Of a stretch of 64,000 bases of DNA, positions 42,870-55,200 are shown in pieces. The position numbers were made by a program, and so were the translations under genes. The notes beneath the pieces were generated by a model. The model did not search any database, had not been told where the DNA came from, and was given only the letters and a program-made list of their open reading frames with translations. Origin of the DNA: Pomphorhynchus laevis (taxonomy: Eukaryota > Acanthocephala > Palaeacanthocephala > Echinorhynchida > Pomphorhynchidae); the NCBI GenBank assembly GCA_012934845.2, contig WNNJ02003111.1, forward strand, positions 62,001-126,000. The letters run 5' to 3'. Every line of letters begins with the position of its first letter. Position 1 is the first letter of the stretch.

Positions 42870-45488
42870 TTAGACTCTCATCATTAAATAACAATAATTT
42901 CAATTCAAAGGTCTCCAATCCTTCTATTGCAAAATCTTTCGCTTTCGTTCTGCGACAGGAGATAGCCCGCACGGTTTTATCGACATCACATGCTACTAAA
43001 TTAGAAATGTCATCTCTGCAACTCAGCAGCGTCGCGGATCGAGAACTATGGCGCTCCTCAAACATCATTGCGCGAGGACTTTCTTTATCTTCTAATGATC
43101 AAACGAAAGTTACAAATTTGCTATTCAATCCACCGGTGTGGATTGAATCGAATTGAATAACATGACAGTGAAGCGTCTCCCAGCAAAACGAAACGATTGT
43201 CCTCAATGGGTGAAAGTAACAATGTACGAACCACAATTATCATGCGCGATATCACCTTCGCCCGGAAACTCAGAGTATCTGATCATTATGACCTCGTGTT
43301 TATTTCTCCAGATCTATCAATACCTGAGCGCAAATCACAACAATCACTTGCCAACAATTGCGAGACCGTCATCTTGTCAATCCAACTTAATCCTTGTTAT
43401 TCGTGGAAGTCATATCGTTCGTTTAAATACGCAAAATAACTTAAACGTAATATCACCAGTCCCAACGTCCAACCTTTAACTTCACGATCCTTATTAATCA
43501 ATTCCAATTTGACTAGATGTGAGAATTTCAGATATTTATCAGACGACATCGGTGTCTCTATTCTTCACTTGTCCGTCTTTATCATAATCTAAGCTTGCAT
43601 CATCAACGTCGTCACCTTATACGTGTTCTACTTCAACTTTCTCTATTTTATTACCGCCAGATTCTTATCCCTCCCTATTCCTCGATTTCCCCTGTAATGA
43701 CTTCCCAGTATTGTTTATTGATATACAAAGTCGAAGGTTTACATTATCTTCTCAACGATGATTTATCATATTGGCTTCAATAATTCAATGTACTAATTTT
43801 TATTAGTTATTACTTATTACTTAGTAATAAATCTTTCTTATCTGAAAGATTTATTACTTTCAGATAATATCGAAGTCACTTACAATCATTTACGCTTAAT
43901 ACTACTTACTGCTTGTACACAACATAAAATCTCCAGCAATTCAACGCCTTCAAAACGTTTATTGAAATGGGATAAACCAAATAAAAATATTCACGTGAGA
44001 AAAGAGTACATAAAACTTAGACGTATATACTGCAAAATGGTTGCAGGCTCCCGCACTGATTGTCTCCTCGCCCCCGATTAAACCCGGTTTTCGGAAGCAG
44101 AACGCTTCCCGTGAAAATAACAAGCAAAAAATCCGCGATTTTGTTCGCTTATTCTCATACCGATTTCGTTTCCACAATTTAATGAGATACTTCATAAAAA
44201 ATATACCCCATCGTTTAATTTGTACTACCAAGATCGAACTTCTTACAATTATGATTCTCTCAATATGCCGTTCTAATATGCGAAATCAAATATTATATTG
44301 CTCACATGGCCAAAAACAAAACATCCGGTCAGGGTCTTCCATGCACTGAACATATAAAGGCATCTATAACAATCCTATCTCGCTAGTGGACTTATTTCTT
44401 CAACTTTATTCTGTATGAGCGCCAACTTCCGGATTCCTGAAAACAATGTATCATCAAAGTTATCTATAAGGGCAAAGGTGACCCTAACTCCATCGACTCT
44501 TATAGATGTATCGCTCTGTTAAACCATGCATATAAATTTCTAGCGCACATCATAGCTTACCGTTTATCATTCCATCGTGACTTTCTGCTTATACGAGAAC
44601 AATACGGTTTCCGTCGCAATCGTTCTATAACTGATGCTATCAAAATAGTTCAAGATAACGTTGTAAAATGTTTTGTTCAAAAAACTTTCTTGTATGTTAT
44701 TTTTATCGATATTACAAAAGCATTCGACATGATTAGTAAAACTCGTAATAAATTATGTTTATCGGATTCTGCTCTCGCTAAACAATGAGTACTTTAGGGT
44801 GATCCACTTAGTCCATTGTTATTTTACTTTTACCTCATAGACTAACCTTCCAAATTCACATAAATATCCAGAAATTACATGTATTTTATATGCTGTTAAT
44901 CTCGTAATTCTTTCCAGCGAGCTGCTTGCATCTCAAGAAGCTTTAACTTCCCTCTCTAAATATTGTCGCCTAAACCAACTGCTCGTTAACATTTCAAAAT
45001 ATAAAATCGTCAAGTTTTGCAAATGAGGTCATCTTAGAAGAGGCGACAATCTTAACCTTGATAACTAGCCTATTAATTCCTTCCTCAGTTATAAAAACCT
45101 CTGAATTATGTTCACATCCAGATGGTCATTCACCTCACATTTAGAACGCAAAAGCTCAAAAATGATTATTTCCACGTTGATCGCACAAAATTTAGGCTCG
45201 CTCTATTTTCAAGGAGTCCATAGATACTTTCGAACAATTTTACTGCCTATAATTCAGTATGGTCTTATATCATTTTGGTCATATCTTTCCGCTTCTAATA
45301 TCGCACAAATAAACAAATACCAATGGAGATTCATTAATCGCACAGTTGGAGTTTCACCAAAATCATCATTCTCGATAATCTCTGTTCCATCCAATGTCCA
45401 TCATTGTGCTCTTTTTCTAAGTCAACTATTGCACTTACCGGTCACAACAGCACTTCGCTCGCATCCCAACTCTCTCGAAATCAAATGA
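42870..45488 (+). mobile_element. Decayed LINE (ORF1, RT and tail)
   Basis: In order on the + strand: an ORF1-like helical part (SIAKSFAFVLRQEIARTV, ELWRSSNIIARGLSL), an RNA-binding-like block (IIMRDITFARKLRVSDHYD, VFISPDLSIPERKSQQ at 43220-43340), degraded middle text, an RT (GKGDPNSIDSYRCIALL, REQYGFRRNRSITDAI, IFIDITKAFDMI, GDPLSPLLFYFYL at about 44465-44845) and a tail (FTSRWSFTSHLERKSSKM, ILLPIIQYGLISFW). Many frame changes show great age. The clade is not assigned; it is not the L2-like family. Confidence 0.65.
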
Positions 45489-45564
45489 GCCTTACTCGAT
45501 CCTGAGATATACCGTTCCCCTGCGTTTACAAATCAAAATGGAAACAACTAAGACAATAAACGTA

Positions 45565-45600
45565 ATCCTACCTTGGACTTTTAAAGATCCAAGGTAGGAT
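45565..45600. other. Perfect 13-bp hairpin
   Basis: ATCCTACCTTGGA and its exact reverse complement are separated by 10 nt. It lies between the LINE fossil and the PLE fragment; no function is assigned. Confidence 0.8.
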
Positions 45601-45699
45601 AACGTTTGGTACATTAGGTTTCTAATATACAATAGTGTGAAGATAAGATCCATATTGAGCAATGTGCACATAAAGAAAATAAAAACAGTCATTCTTCTT

Positions 45700-46520
45700 C
45701 AATTTCATCTCCCACTCGATGGAGGGATCTTTCTTGTTGAGGCTATCACAAAATTCACCAGCACATAGTATTAGATTTGGAGCAATGAAGAAAACATCAT
45801 CAACATAACGTGTCCACTCAATAAGTCGGGATGTATCTGATATGTGATCCTCCTATCATTTTCTCATGTAAATCTCTGCTAAAGTGGGGTCGAGGGGACT
45901 GTCCATATTAAGACCCTCTACCTCTTCAAATAACTTGTTTTTAAATAAAAAATGTCACTGTGAGGTACAAAGGCATAAAAGTTTCTGTCACCGTATCACA
46001 GTGGTTTTGCATTACTGGCAAGATATTCAGCAGCCATAATGACAAATTGACTTGATAAAACGTTAGTAAACGACGAAATCACATCAACGCTAACCCATAC
46101 AATATTCAGAAGGTAAATCTACATCAAGTAACATTTTTACAAAATCATCATATCTCGGATGGCAGAAAACCAGGGGTGACGAATTTCTTTAAGGAAATAA
46201 TTAATACTTTTTGATAATACATGATTATAAGTCTCATATGATGCAATAGTTAGTATGTATACATGAGATAAATTCTGTACCTTAGCCCTTATGTACATGA
46301 ATGCGAGATTCACTCCACTACATCTGTTTTTCCAGTAGTCCTATTCAGGTATATTACCACTCTTCTTAAATTCAAGTAATAATTTATTCAGTGTGTGTAG
46401 TTGTTTCTTAGTAGGGTCGTAATTAAGTGGACTAAACTTTCGAGTGTCCGATAGCAACCGAAAACCTTCATCGTCATACTCACTTGTAGCAACCACTACT
46501 AAGGACTTAAGGGTAAGTCC
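45700..46520 (-). pseudogene. Penelope-like element reverse transcriptase fragment
   Basis: The minus strand gives KKQLHTLNKLLLEFKKSG, IRHPWFSAIRDMMI, QFVIMAAEYLASN, then NMDSPLDPTLAEIYM (family: GSPLSPxLAEIYM) and IEWTRYVDDVFFIAPN (family: RYVDD). These are PLE RT blocks in order. The frames are broken. Its right end faces a PLE endonuclease fragment of opposite orientation. Confidence 0.75.
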
Positions 46521-46640
46521 TTAGTAAGTCCTTACTATTATAATTAATATATAATTACTATTTGTATCGACACCTGGCTCTAGTAATAAGTTGCTAAATA
46601 TTTTCGTAATATACTCATTCAATTAACGCGTGATTGTAAA

Positions 46641-46934
46641 TTCAATATTACTGACTATTCAAAATCCAACAGTAAATTATCCGGCTTCTTTAAGCACAAA
46701 CCAAAAAGGGACTCTATTGGGGTAGTTTACATCATCCCTTGCTCCTCGTGCCAGAAATTATATGTTGGACATACTTGTCGTCACCTTCGGGAAAGACTTT
46801 TTGAACACGCATGCGTATGTGCACACCCAAGAATAGTTAAATATGATGTTGTACAACATGCTAGGAAGACTGGTCACTGCCTGGATATTGACTCTACAAA
46901 GATACCTCATCTAAAAACTAGGCTTGCATCATAG
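46641..46934 (+). pseudogene. Penelope-like element GIY-YIG endonuclease fragment
   Basis: A 97-codon open frame ending at TAG: KRDSIGVVYIIPCSSCQKLY, VGHTCRHLRERLFEH, QHARKTGHCLDID. The GVVYIIPC/YVGHT pair is the GIY-YIG signature with the PLE-type Cys-x2-Cys insert. The Arg of RERLFEH and downstream His of KTGH fit. The RT that should precede it on this strand is missing. Confidence 0.8.
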
Positions 46935-47284
46935 TCACTATTGATTAAGTCATGTGAGCAACACTGGAGGCTATGATCTATGCTTACAGTGATATATGTT
47001 TTGAAGTGTTTTATCTTTGTCTTTTTTGTTTTGGTTTTTATTATGTCTTATTTTGATCTAATTTAAATTTATTCATAGTTAATTTTATTGTATCTGAAAT
47101 TTAAATTGTATTGTTTTAATTGTTTAATTTGTATTATGTTTTCTATTGATTGCAATGAATTTCTTGCGAATTACTAATTAATAATAATAGTTTTCTTAAA
47201 TAACAACAAATGAGATACCAGAACACCAACAAGTCAAAGTCAACAAAAAGTCAAAACCAATAAGTCGAAGTCGTCATTAATTGT
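46935..47284. other. Spacer
   Basis: T-rich and AT-rich, without recognised content, leading to the 3' end of LINE H1. Confidence 0.5.
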
Positions 47285-47729
47285 CAATCATCGGCTTCTT
47301 TCTTCTTTCATCACGGCCTCAGGTCCAGTGGGATCTGAGCACTCCAACCAATCGAACACGCCGCCCTTCGACTGAACCACCCGGGTTCTTTCAAACCCTG
47401 AAGAATCCAATTGGCGCGGACTATGCTGAGTAAACGAGAGACGAGGTGCTTAAGAAACCTTAGCCTTTGCTCTGGGGAACGTTCTCTCGAAAAGAAGACT
47501 AATCTTGAGATAGCTTAAGTGCTCCAGAGGCGCACTTGGGTTTTCCCTTTCAATAACATATGTTAAGCCCGTTTCAGGGTTCACCTAGCTTTCTTCAGGA
47601 TACGTTTGAGTCTATCCAGGTCAGCTTTCGCCGAGCAGTTCACCGTAACGGTTAACGCCAGGTATTTTACTCGATTTGTGAAGGTTGGGATGGGTTCAGG
47701 GGCAAATATGGAGAATAACGTAGAGAGTG

Positions 47730-49737
47730 CTAATCTCGTAAGTTTTTGCTTAGTAGCAGGGAAGCCATGAAGACTACCATCTGCGATTTTGCAGAGTTTA
47801 AATTAAGATTAGATTGTGGAAGCTGGTCTTTTAATCTTGAAAAGAAACGGCCGATGTCAGAGACTTCGTATTTACACCTGTGTCCAGTGAACAGCGCTGT
47901 GGTGTCATCAGCGTACACTACTAGACGTTGTTCGCGTTTAAATATTTAGAAGAGGTTAATGGAGGCAGGAAGGTATAAGATAGGAGAGAGGGGATCTTTG
48001 GGGCACACCTTTAATAGGGTAGAACTGACGCGTATCAGAGCCGTCTTCATAGTAAAATTGCTTGGTGTACAGCAGGATCTCCACGCTGTTCACAATTCCC
48101 GCAGCCAACCCGAGAGACCAGAGAGAAGAGATCACAAAGGGAATGGAGATGCGGTCAAATGCAGCGGAAAGGTCAAGGAAAAAAGCCACAACTAGACGAT
48201 GACTATTTTCCCCACAAAACTGATCCACCTCACAAACTTTTGAATGGACCTAGCGATATTTGACGAACCCATGAAAACATGGAGAGATCAAATTACGCCT
48301 ACTTAAATGGTCGCTAATTTTACGCGCAAGCGCTTTTTCGTAAATCGACACGAGGGCGTTTTGAATCGAAATAGGTCGCAGATCTTTAGGGCATGATCAG
48401 GATTTTTTCTTTGGAATAACAATACGCTTACTTATATTGATGCCTACTACATCTGATGGGGAGGCTAAAAGCATTGTGACGGCCACCTCACTTCTCTGAT
48501 CAGCTGTCAAAAGCTGACACCCCAGAAGAAAGTGGAACGACAGATTTGGAGGTGCCCGGGAGTGGACCCTAAAAGTTAAGGATATCCGTAACAGATAGAT
48601 CCCTACTCTTTAAGTTACCCAAAGGCAGAATTGGTTGAGGTGATTGAGTGACTCCATAGTTGTGTAGGGCTAGTGACTCCAAAACTTTGTCAAGGCCTAC
48701 ATTCCCTATTCAACCCAATGCTCAATCCTTCCAACAAACAAACTTTTCCTTCTTGAAAATCTTCCAAAAGGAAGATTTGTCCAATCCCTGCTCAGCTGGA
48801 ACCTATATCTAGTGCTCCAGTATTCATTCGAGAGAGCCTGTCTGGCGGAAACAGAGAGATTAGGGAGGTTTAGCAATTTTGCTAGGACCATGAGTTTCGT
48901 CGGAGTGGGATTGTATATACGACCTTTAGAGGTGGTCGATAAAATCGCGTAAGCTTGCGAAAAGAGGTAGGTATTAAATTCAGTCAGACTTTCATTTCAT
49001 ATTCTGGAGAAGAGTTGGATAGCCACCTGGAAGAAGGCTACTCTGATCGGATCAAAGTGAAACCTCCTTCGAAGCAATGTATCTTCCTCAATTCTCCAAC
49101 GAATTAGGTCATGAGAGGTGGACAATTGCTGGCGCGACTGCTCCGTGCAGAGGGGTTTTAACAATCACTTCGAGTGAAGCAGTAAAATGTCGGGGATAGA
49201 ATTTGTTGATGTGCAGTGAAAGGTAGGTGACGGTGGTTTGTGAATAAAGTAATCGTTCCTGGCTCTGTGAAGTGCTGCGTTGATCCAACGACCAGTTCTG
49301 TCGTTGAAGTCTCCAAGTATCATGTCATAGCCGCTATCAATAATACCATCCAGGAGGTCACGGTTCTTGTGAATCTCCCCAAGACGTATGTAGACATTGG
49401 CTAGACTGAGGCGTTTACCGTTCTTACAGAGTGAATCTACCAAACAAGACATGGCTGTACACGAGTAGTTAAATAAGAGGGAGGACCTTAAGGAGCACTT
49501 AACTAAGGTCAAGTGTCCTTGAAATGAAGAGGAGTGAGGTGGGGTTATGTACGGAGTATAGTGGGAACATATCTGCTTTGGAATAAATCGAGTAATGTCC
49601 TGGGGGAAACGGATAGCCCGCATTTCCTGAATGACTATAACATTTGCATCTCTACCGGATAGAAGTCTACGGGCAGAAGCACTTCCAGCATTCCACTGAA
49701 GGATATTCAGTGAAAAAGGCTGATGAGTGCTCTGCAT
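47730..49737 (-). pseudogene. LINE H1 ORF2 (endonuclease-RT), broken
   Basis: The 190-codon endonuclease part (49737-49165) is open: SLNILQWNAGSAS, VIVIQEMRAI, LANVYIRLG, MILGDFNDRTGRW, FHCTSTNSIPDILL. The linker and RT lie in fragments: FFLDLSAAFDRISIPFV, GVPQRSPLSYLI, MYADDTTALFTGHRC. The GDFN Asp and Asn are present. Several frame breaks separate the parts. Confidence 0.82.
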
Positions 49738-49876
49738 TGAGATGGATTAGTTGGATGGGGGATTGCCTACCTATACAGAGCTAAATCAGGAAGGTTTCCC
49801 TTACCGCCACTAGCCTCACCTGAGGGTAAGTACATGCTCCAGGGCAATATTCACTTCATTTCCCCGGTAGTGTTTC

Positions 49877-50739
49877 TTAACCATTTTCCAATCTTGATTG
49901 GGGGAACCACATGGGCCGAACCCCACTTTTGTTAGAAGTCTGAACTGTGGAAATCGGGATCGACGGATTAGCACCAATAGCAGAGAGAACTGATAAAATA
50001 AATGTCTCCATATTCTTATGGACGGCTTTTATTTTTGCATCCATCACCCGCAATAAATCAGCATCCACCATACGTGGAAAGCCAACCTAAGAAAAAAGAG
50101 GAAGAAGCAGGCTTCAGCATAGGACCTGGATTGACGAATTTAACACGGTACTCTTTGAATTTGCCACATTTCCTGCTCCAGGCCGGATTGATCCCCCCCC
50201 AACAGTTAGATCAGGATAGGCTTGGCTCGCAACGAAGAACTGACTGAAGGGTTGCACAGTCAGGCATGCCACACCTATCACACGTAGGTGACTCACTGCA
50301 GCTGGAGGCCCAGTGTCCCCATTTGTGACACTTGCTGCAGTGAGGATACGTATATTCGTCACGATCGATGAGTGTAAACCTTAAGTTGAATCCCAAAAAT
50401 GGGTTACATTTAGATTTAGTTAGTATTTTTCCATTATCTAATGGGGTAGAACAGAACCCAATGGTTATTGGATTACCCGTTTTACTTAAGATTGATCCAA
50501 AATTATAGACCTTGAAGGACTTTTCTAGCAGTACTATATCCTTTTCATCCAAATGGCATGGTAAATTTGAAATTTTTAACGTGCCGAGAATTGGATTCGA
50601 TGAATCTTTCCCAAGTCAGCCAGGGCTGAATTTAAATACTCAATGTATTCATTTGCCAAGTCGCAGTCATAAACGATATTTTAACTTCTGTCTCGAACCG
50701 CTTAAAGAGTTGAATGCTATTCTCTTAGACATTTTTTCT
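49877..50739 (-). pseudogene. LINE H1 ORF1 with CCHC zinc knuckle, broken
   Basis: It starts MSKRIAFNSLSG at 50739. The open part 50552-50211 has the block FNLRFTLIDRDEYTYPHCSK, then CSKCHKWGHWASSC and CDRCGMPDC, nucleic-acid-binding CCHC fingers. A later piece (50071-49877) is a helical MVDADLLRVMDAKIKAVHKN segment. It binds element RNA in the family. Confidence 0.7.
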
Positions 50740-50790
50740 TAAAATTGTCTCAAAAAGACTTTGAATAAACAGTGCATTTATATAGGCTTT

Positions 50791-51149
50791 TAGTTTTATT
50801 ATAAGTAAGTTTTTAAGTTTTGGGATGGAAGGAAGTACCTCCCCATACCCTAGAACAGAAGAAACTTTACCAACCTTAGTTTCCGAACATGTTGAGCAAA
50901 ATTAAACGAGTTTCAAATTACTAATTGTTTTTGTTTTGTCGGTGTTTTTATATTTTTATACTTTTTGATTGTAACTCGTTTCTGTTCTGTGAATATTTAA
51001 TTTTGTTCTTTGAACTAACCGATATGTAACTGTTTTTCCTAAAATTGCATAAAAATACACAAATAATAATAAAGATTTTATTAAATCACAAAACATAAAT
51101 AAAAAAATAATAACAGTCAGTTAATTAGTGTCAATTAAAGACGGAAACC
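50791..51149. other. Spacer between H1 and H2
   Basis: AT-rich, without recognised features. TTTTAAGAAAAAATG of H1 begins just to its left. Confidence 0.5.
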
Positions 51150-51385
51150 ACAGTTTATTTCTTTCTTGCAGTCTTCCCATTCTTCATGGCCTAAAAACCA
51201 GGAGATCTGAGCCCCCAACCGATCCAACACCCCGCTTTCCGACTAAACCACCCGGGGTCTTTCACCCTTCGAAGAATTCAATCGGCGCGGACTATGCTGG
51301 GTAAACGTGAGACGAGGAGCTTAAGAAACCTTAGCCCTTGCTCTGGGGGACGTCCTCTAGAAAAGAAGACTAATCCCGAGATAGC

Positions 51386-53548
51386 TTAGGTGCCCCAAAG
51401 GCGCACCTGAGTTTTCCCTTTCAACGAAAGATGCTTAGCTCGTTTCAGGGCCCACCTAGCTTTCTTCAGGATACGTTTGAGTATATCCAGGTCAGCCTTC
51501 GCCGACCAGTTCACCGTAACGGTGAACCCCAGGTATTTTACTCTACTTGTGAAGGTGGGAAAATGTTCAGAGGCAAATATGGAGGAGAGCGCAGAGAGTG
51601 CCATTCTCTTAAGTTTATTCTTAGTTCCAGGGGGCAATGAAAGACAACCGCCTGCGATTTGGCGGAGTTCAAAACAAGTTTGGATTTGGGTAACTGGTCT
51701 TTTAATCTTAAAAAGAAATGGCTGATGTCAGAGACTACGTATTTACACCTGTGTCCAGTGAACAGCGCTGTGGTGTCATCAGCGTACACCACTATACGTT
51801 GTTCGCGTTTAAAAATTTTGAATAGATTAATGGAGGCAGCAAGATATAAGATGGGAGAAAGTGGGGATTCTTGAGGTACACCCGTAATAGGGTAGAACTG
51901 ACGCGCATCAGGGTCGTCTTCATAGTAAAATCGCTTGGTGTACAGCAGAATCTCCACCCTGTTCACAATTCTCGCAGGCAACCCGAGGGATCTGAGAGAA
52001 GAGGTCACAAAGGGAATGGAGATGCGGTCAAATGCAGCATAGAAGTCAAGGTAAACAGCCACAACTAAACGATGGCTATTATCCCGACAAAACTGTTACA
52101 CTTCACCTACTGCAGAATAGACCGAGCGACCTTTAACGAACTCATGAAAATCTGGAGGGATCAAATAACGCCTACTCAGATGGTCGCGGATTTTACGCCA
52201 AGCGCTTTTTCGTAAATCGACACGAGGGCGTTTTGAATCGAAATGGGTCGCAGATCTTTAGACAGCCACCTCACTTCTCTGATCAGCTGTCAAAAGCTGA
52301 CACCCGAGAAGAAAGTGGAGCGGTGGATTTGGAGGTGCCCGGGAGTGGACCCCAGAAGTTAAGAATATCCGTAACATATAGATCCCTACGTCTGAAGTTA
52401 CACCAAGGCGGGATTGGTTGAGGTGATTGAGTGGCTCCATAGTTGTGTAGGGCTAGTGACTCCTTCAAAACTTTATCAAGGCCTACATTCCCTATCCAAC
52501 CCAATGCCCTATCCTTCCAGCAAACAAACTTCTCCTTCTTGAAAATCTTCCAAAAGGAAGACTGAGAAGGATTAAGACGAGCAATGCTTGTCATATTCCT
52601 ACTCAGCTGGAATCTATATCTAGTGCCTCAGTATTCATTCTAGAGAGCTTGTCTGGCGGAAACAGAGAGATTAGGGAGGTTTAGCAATTTCGCTAAGACC
52701 TTGAGTTTCGTCGGAGTGGGATTGTATATACGACCTTTATAGGTGGTCGATAAAATCGCGGTAGTATGCGAAAAGAGGTAGGTATTAAATTCGGTCAGAC
52801 TCTCATTTCCTATTTTGGGAAAGAGTTGGATAGCCACCTGGAAGAAGGCTACTCTGATCGGATCAAAGTGAAACATCCTTTGAAACAATGTATCTTCCTC
52901 AATTCTCCAACGAATTAGGTCATTATATGTGGACAATTGTTGGCGCGACTGCTCCGTGCAGAGGGGTTTTAACAATCACCTCGAATGAAGCAGTAAAATG
53001 TCGGGAATAGAATTTGTTGATGTGCAGTGGAAGGTAGGGGACGGTGGTTTGTGAATAAAGTAATCGTTCCTGGCTCTGCGAAGTGCTGCGTTGATCCAAC
53101 GACCAGTTCTGTCGTTGAAGTCTCCAAGTATCATGTCATAGCCGCTATCAATAATACCATCCAGGAGGTCACGGTTCTTGTGAATCTCCCCAAGACGTAT
53201 GTAGACATTGGCTAGACTGAGGCGTTTACCGTTCTTACAGAGTGAAACTACCAAACAAGACATGGCTGTACACGAGTAGTTAAATAGGAGGGAGGACCTT
53301 AAGGAGCACTTAACTAAGGTCAAGAGTCCTTGAGATGAAGAGGAGTGAGGTGGGGTTATGTACGGAGTATAGTGGGAACTGATATGCTTTGGGATAAATC
53401 GAGTAATGTCCTGGGGGAGACGGATAGACCGCGTCTCCTGAAGGACTATAACATCTGCATCTCTACCAGATAAAAGTCTAAGGGCAGAAGCACCTCCCGA
53501 ATTCCACTGAAGGATATTCAGTGAAAAAGGCTCACGAGTACTCTGCAT
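51386..53548 (-). pseudogene. LINE H2 ORF2 (endonuclease-RT), broken
   Basis: Endonuclease 53548-52976 open (SLNILQWNSGGAS, VIVLQETRSI, LGDFNDRTGRW). Linker 52975-52283 (DLIRWRIEEDTLFQRM, SFWKIFKKEKFVCWKDR). RT 52062-51538 (VYLDFYAAFDRISIPFV, TGVPQESPLSPILYLAA, VVYADDTTALFTGHRC). Tail to 51386 (KYLGFTVTVNWSAKADLD). At least three stops or frame changes separate the blocks. Confidence 0.85.
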
Positions 53549-53581
53549 TGTGATGGATTAGTTGGATGGGGGATTGCCTAC

Positions 53582-54277
53582 CTAGACAGAGCTAGGTGCA
53601 GGAAGGTTATCCTTCCCGCCACTAGCCCCACTAGGAGTCGGTACTTGCCCCTGGGCAATATCTTCATTTCCCCCTTTCTTGCTCTTGAGGAGCTTCCCGA
53701 TCTTGATTGGGGGAACGGGATGGGCCGAGCCTCCCCTTTTCTTCGATACAGGAATATTCGGTGGTGCTGGCACTGTAGGATTCGTATTAACGGCCTCAAT
53801 GGCCATCAGGATGAAATTTTCTAGCCTCTTGTGTGATGCTTCTATTTTAAGGTCCATCATTTTAGTGATCTCAGAATCGTCCATCCGCTGTGGACCTGCG
53901 ATGTTTAAATAGGAGGTGGATGTTTTTGTTTTGGACGATCGAACAAATTGAGCTTTGTACGCCTTAAACTTGATACAGGACTTGCGCCAAGCCGGATGGA
54001 TTTCTCTGCAGTTTGTACACGATGGAATAGCCTTGCAGGAGTCTTTGGAAGAAAGGGAAGAACATGTGGTGGATCCACACGAACCACATGTGGGCGTCCC
54101 ACTGCAGCTGGAGACCCAGTGTCCCCATTTGTGACATCGGCTGCAGTGAGGGTAGGTGAACTCGTCAATGTCCACAATCGAAAAGTGTAGATTTAATCCC
54201 ATTAAAGGGTTTGCTGCCGATTTAGCGAGAATTTCTGCTCTGTCGACAGAGGCGGAACATGTCAATACCAACCCCAC
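53582..54277 (-). pseudogene. LINE H2 ORF1, N-terminally truncated, three zinc knuckles
   Basis: 231 open codons: LHFSIVDIDEFTYPHCSR, then three Cys-rich fingers, CSRCHKWGHWVSSC, CGSCGSTTC with SLSSKDSC, and CTNCREIHPAWRKSC, a helical segment (MDLKIEASHKRLENFIL) and a Gly/Ser/Lys-rich basic tail. The fingers follow the C-x2-C-x4-H-x4-C spacing or a variant of it. The start of ORF1 is lost to truncation. Confidence 0.82.
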
Positions 54278-54289
54278 ACACCTTGCATT

Positions 54290-55200
54290 TTTCCTGCTCC
54301 AGAATTATATAAGCGCCCTAAAACTGATGTATACACTCAGATCCACGTCATGCTACCAAAACAGTGTTCTCCAGGATTATGATTATGCTCGGAGAGACCA
54401 ACTTGAGAAAGTACTTAACGTGAAACTATCATCATCTAGCTGTCGACAAGCCACCTTGCCGATAACTTACGAAGGTCTATGTATTTCAAGCGTAACACTA
54501 ACCGCCACACCAGCTTACTTATCGTCTTGCCTGACATCGCGATCGGTCGTTTTTGATCTTCTCCCTACAGAACTTCAAGACTCATTGCTGTTTGGAACGA
54601 AATATTTTCACGACAACATTGGCACTTAATTAGTAACAAGCAGAGCTCTGGCTTCTGGCGAGAACAACCAAATGATTGCTTCTATCCAATTAACGCCATA
54701 GACGCCGAGCTTTTGCGTACTTTGAGAACCACGCAAAAAGAATGTAGCACCCCTCTATTCGAGGTAAGTTCGCTCGAGCTTGCGGCAAGTGCTACCGATA
54801 TAATACTACATCCCACCTATTAAGCGTCACGGCATTAGCTGCTAGAGCATTCCAACAGGCAGTTCCAATGTCCACGACTGGAACTTTGCTCACAGACGAA
54901 GTCTTAAGAGTGGAAATTGGCTTACGATTAGGAGCGTCAATATGCCAACCCCACACGTGCCGTTGCGGGGCAGCAGTTGACAGGCTAGGAACGCATGGCT
55001 AGAGTGGTTCACGTTCCGCTAGTCGTTTTACCGTCATTCAATGCTGAACAGCACAGTTTAAGATGCACTAAGAAAAGCACACGTACCGATCCCCTTGAAC
55101 CTCCAGGTTTAACTCGCTCTGACGAAAAAGAACCGGATAGCGACTCGGTGACCACGTGGGAACGTGGGTGTTTTGCATGTCGAGATGTGATTTTTCGCAC
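54290..55200 (+). pseudogene. C-terminal fragment of an RLE-type retroelement
   Basis: Blocks on the + strand: DYDYARRDQLEKVLN, CRQATLPITYEGLCISSV, then AARAFQQAVPM, QPHTCRCGAAVDRLGTHGL, and LEPPGLTRSDEKEPDSDS with WERGC. In metazoan RT proteins of this type the last block reads EPPGLxRxDGKRPDG...WDxT and looks like a restriction-like endonuclease; here the Asp of the expected PD pair is kept but the text is worn. The RT core is absent. Family name not assigned. Confidence 0.55.

Larger units (their letters stand above)
47285..50790 (-). mobile_element. CCHC-type LINE copy H1, broken
   Basis: Minus strand: leader, ORF1 with zinc knuckles, endonuclease, linker, RT and a 3' UTR that shares GCGCGGACTATGCTG and CTTAAGAAACCTTAGCC with copy H2. 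The family fits the Jockey/I/R1 assemblage (APE endonuclease, CCHC ORF1). It lies in the same orientation as H2 with a 360-bp gap and is more degraded than H2 in the RT. Confidence 0.85.
51150..54285 (-). mobile_element. CCHC-type LINE copy H2, 5'-truncated, broken
   Basis: Same family as H1, better preserved. ORF1 lacks its N-terminus: the copy ends at about 54285, where it meets another retroelement tail in the opposite orientation. The 3' UTR is present. Confidence 0.87.

Noticed and set aside
47581-47620. TTCTTCAGG read as a hammerhead box
   Set aside because: It is part of the coding sequence of LINE H1 (and H2) and lacks a partner GAAA with a stem.
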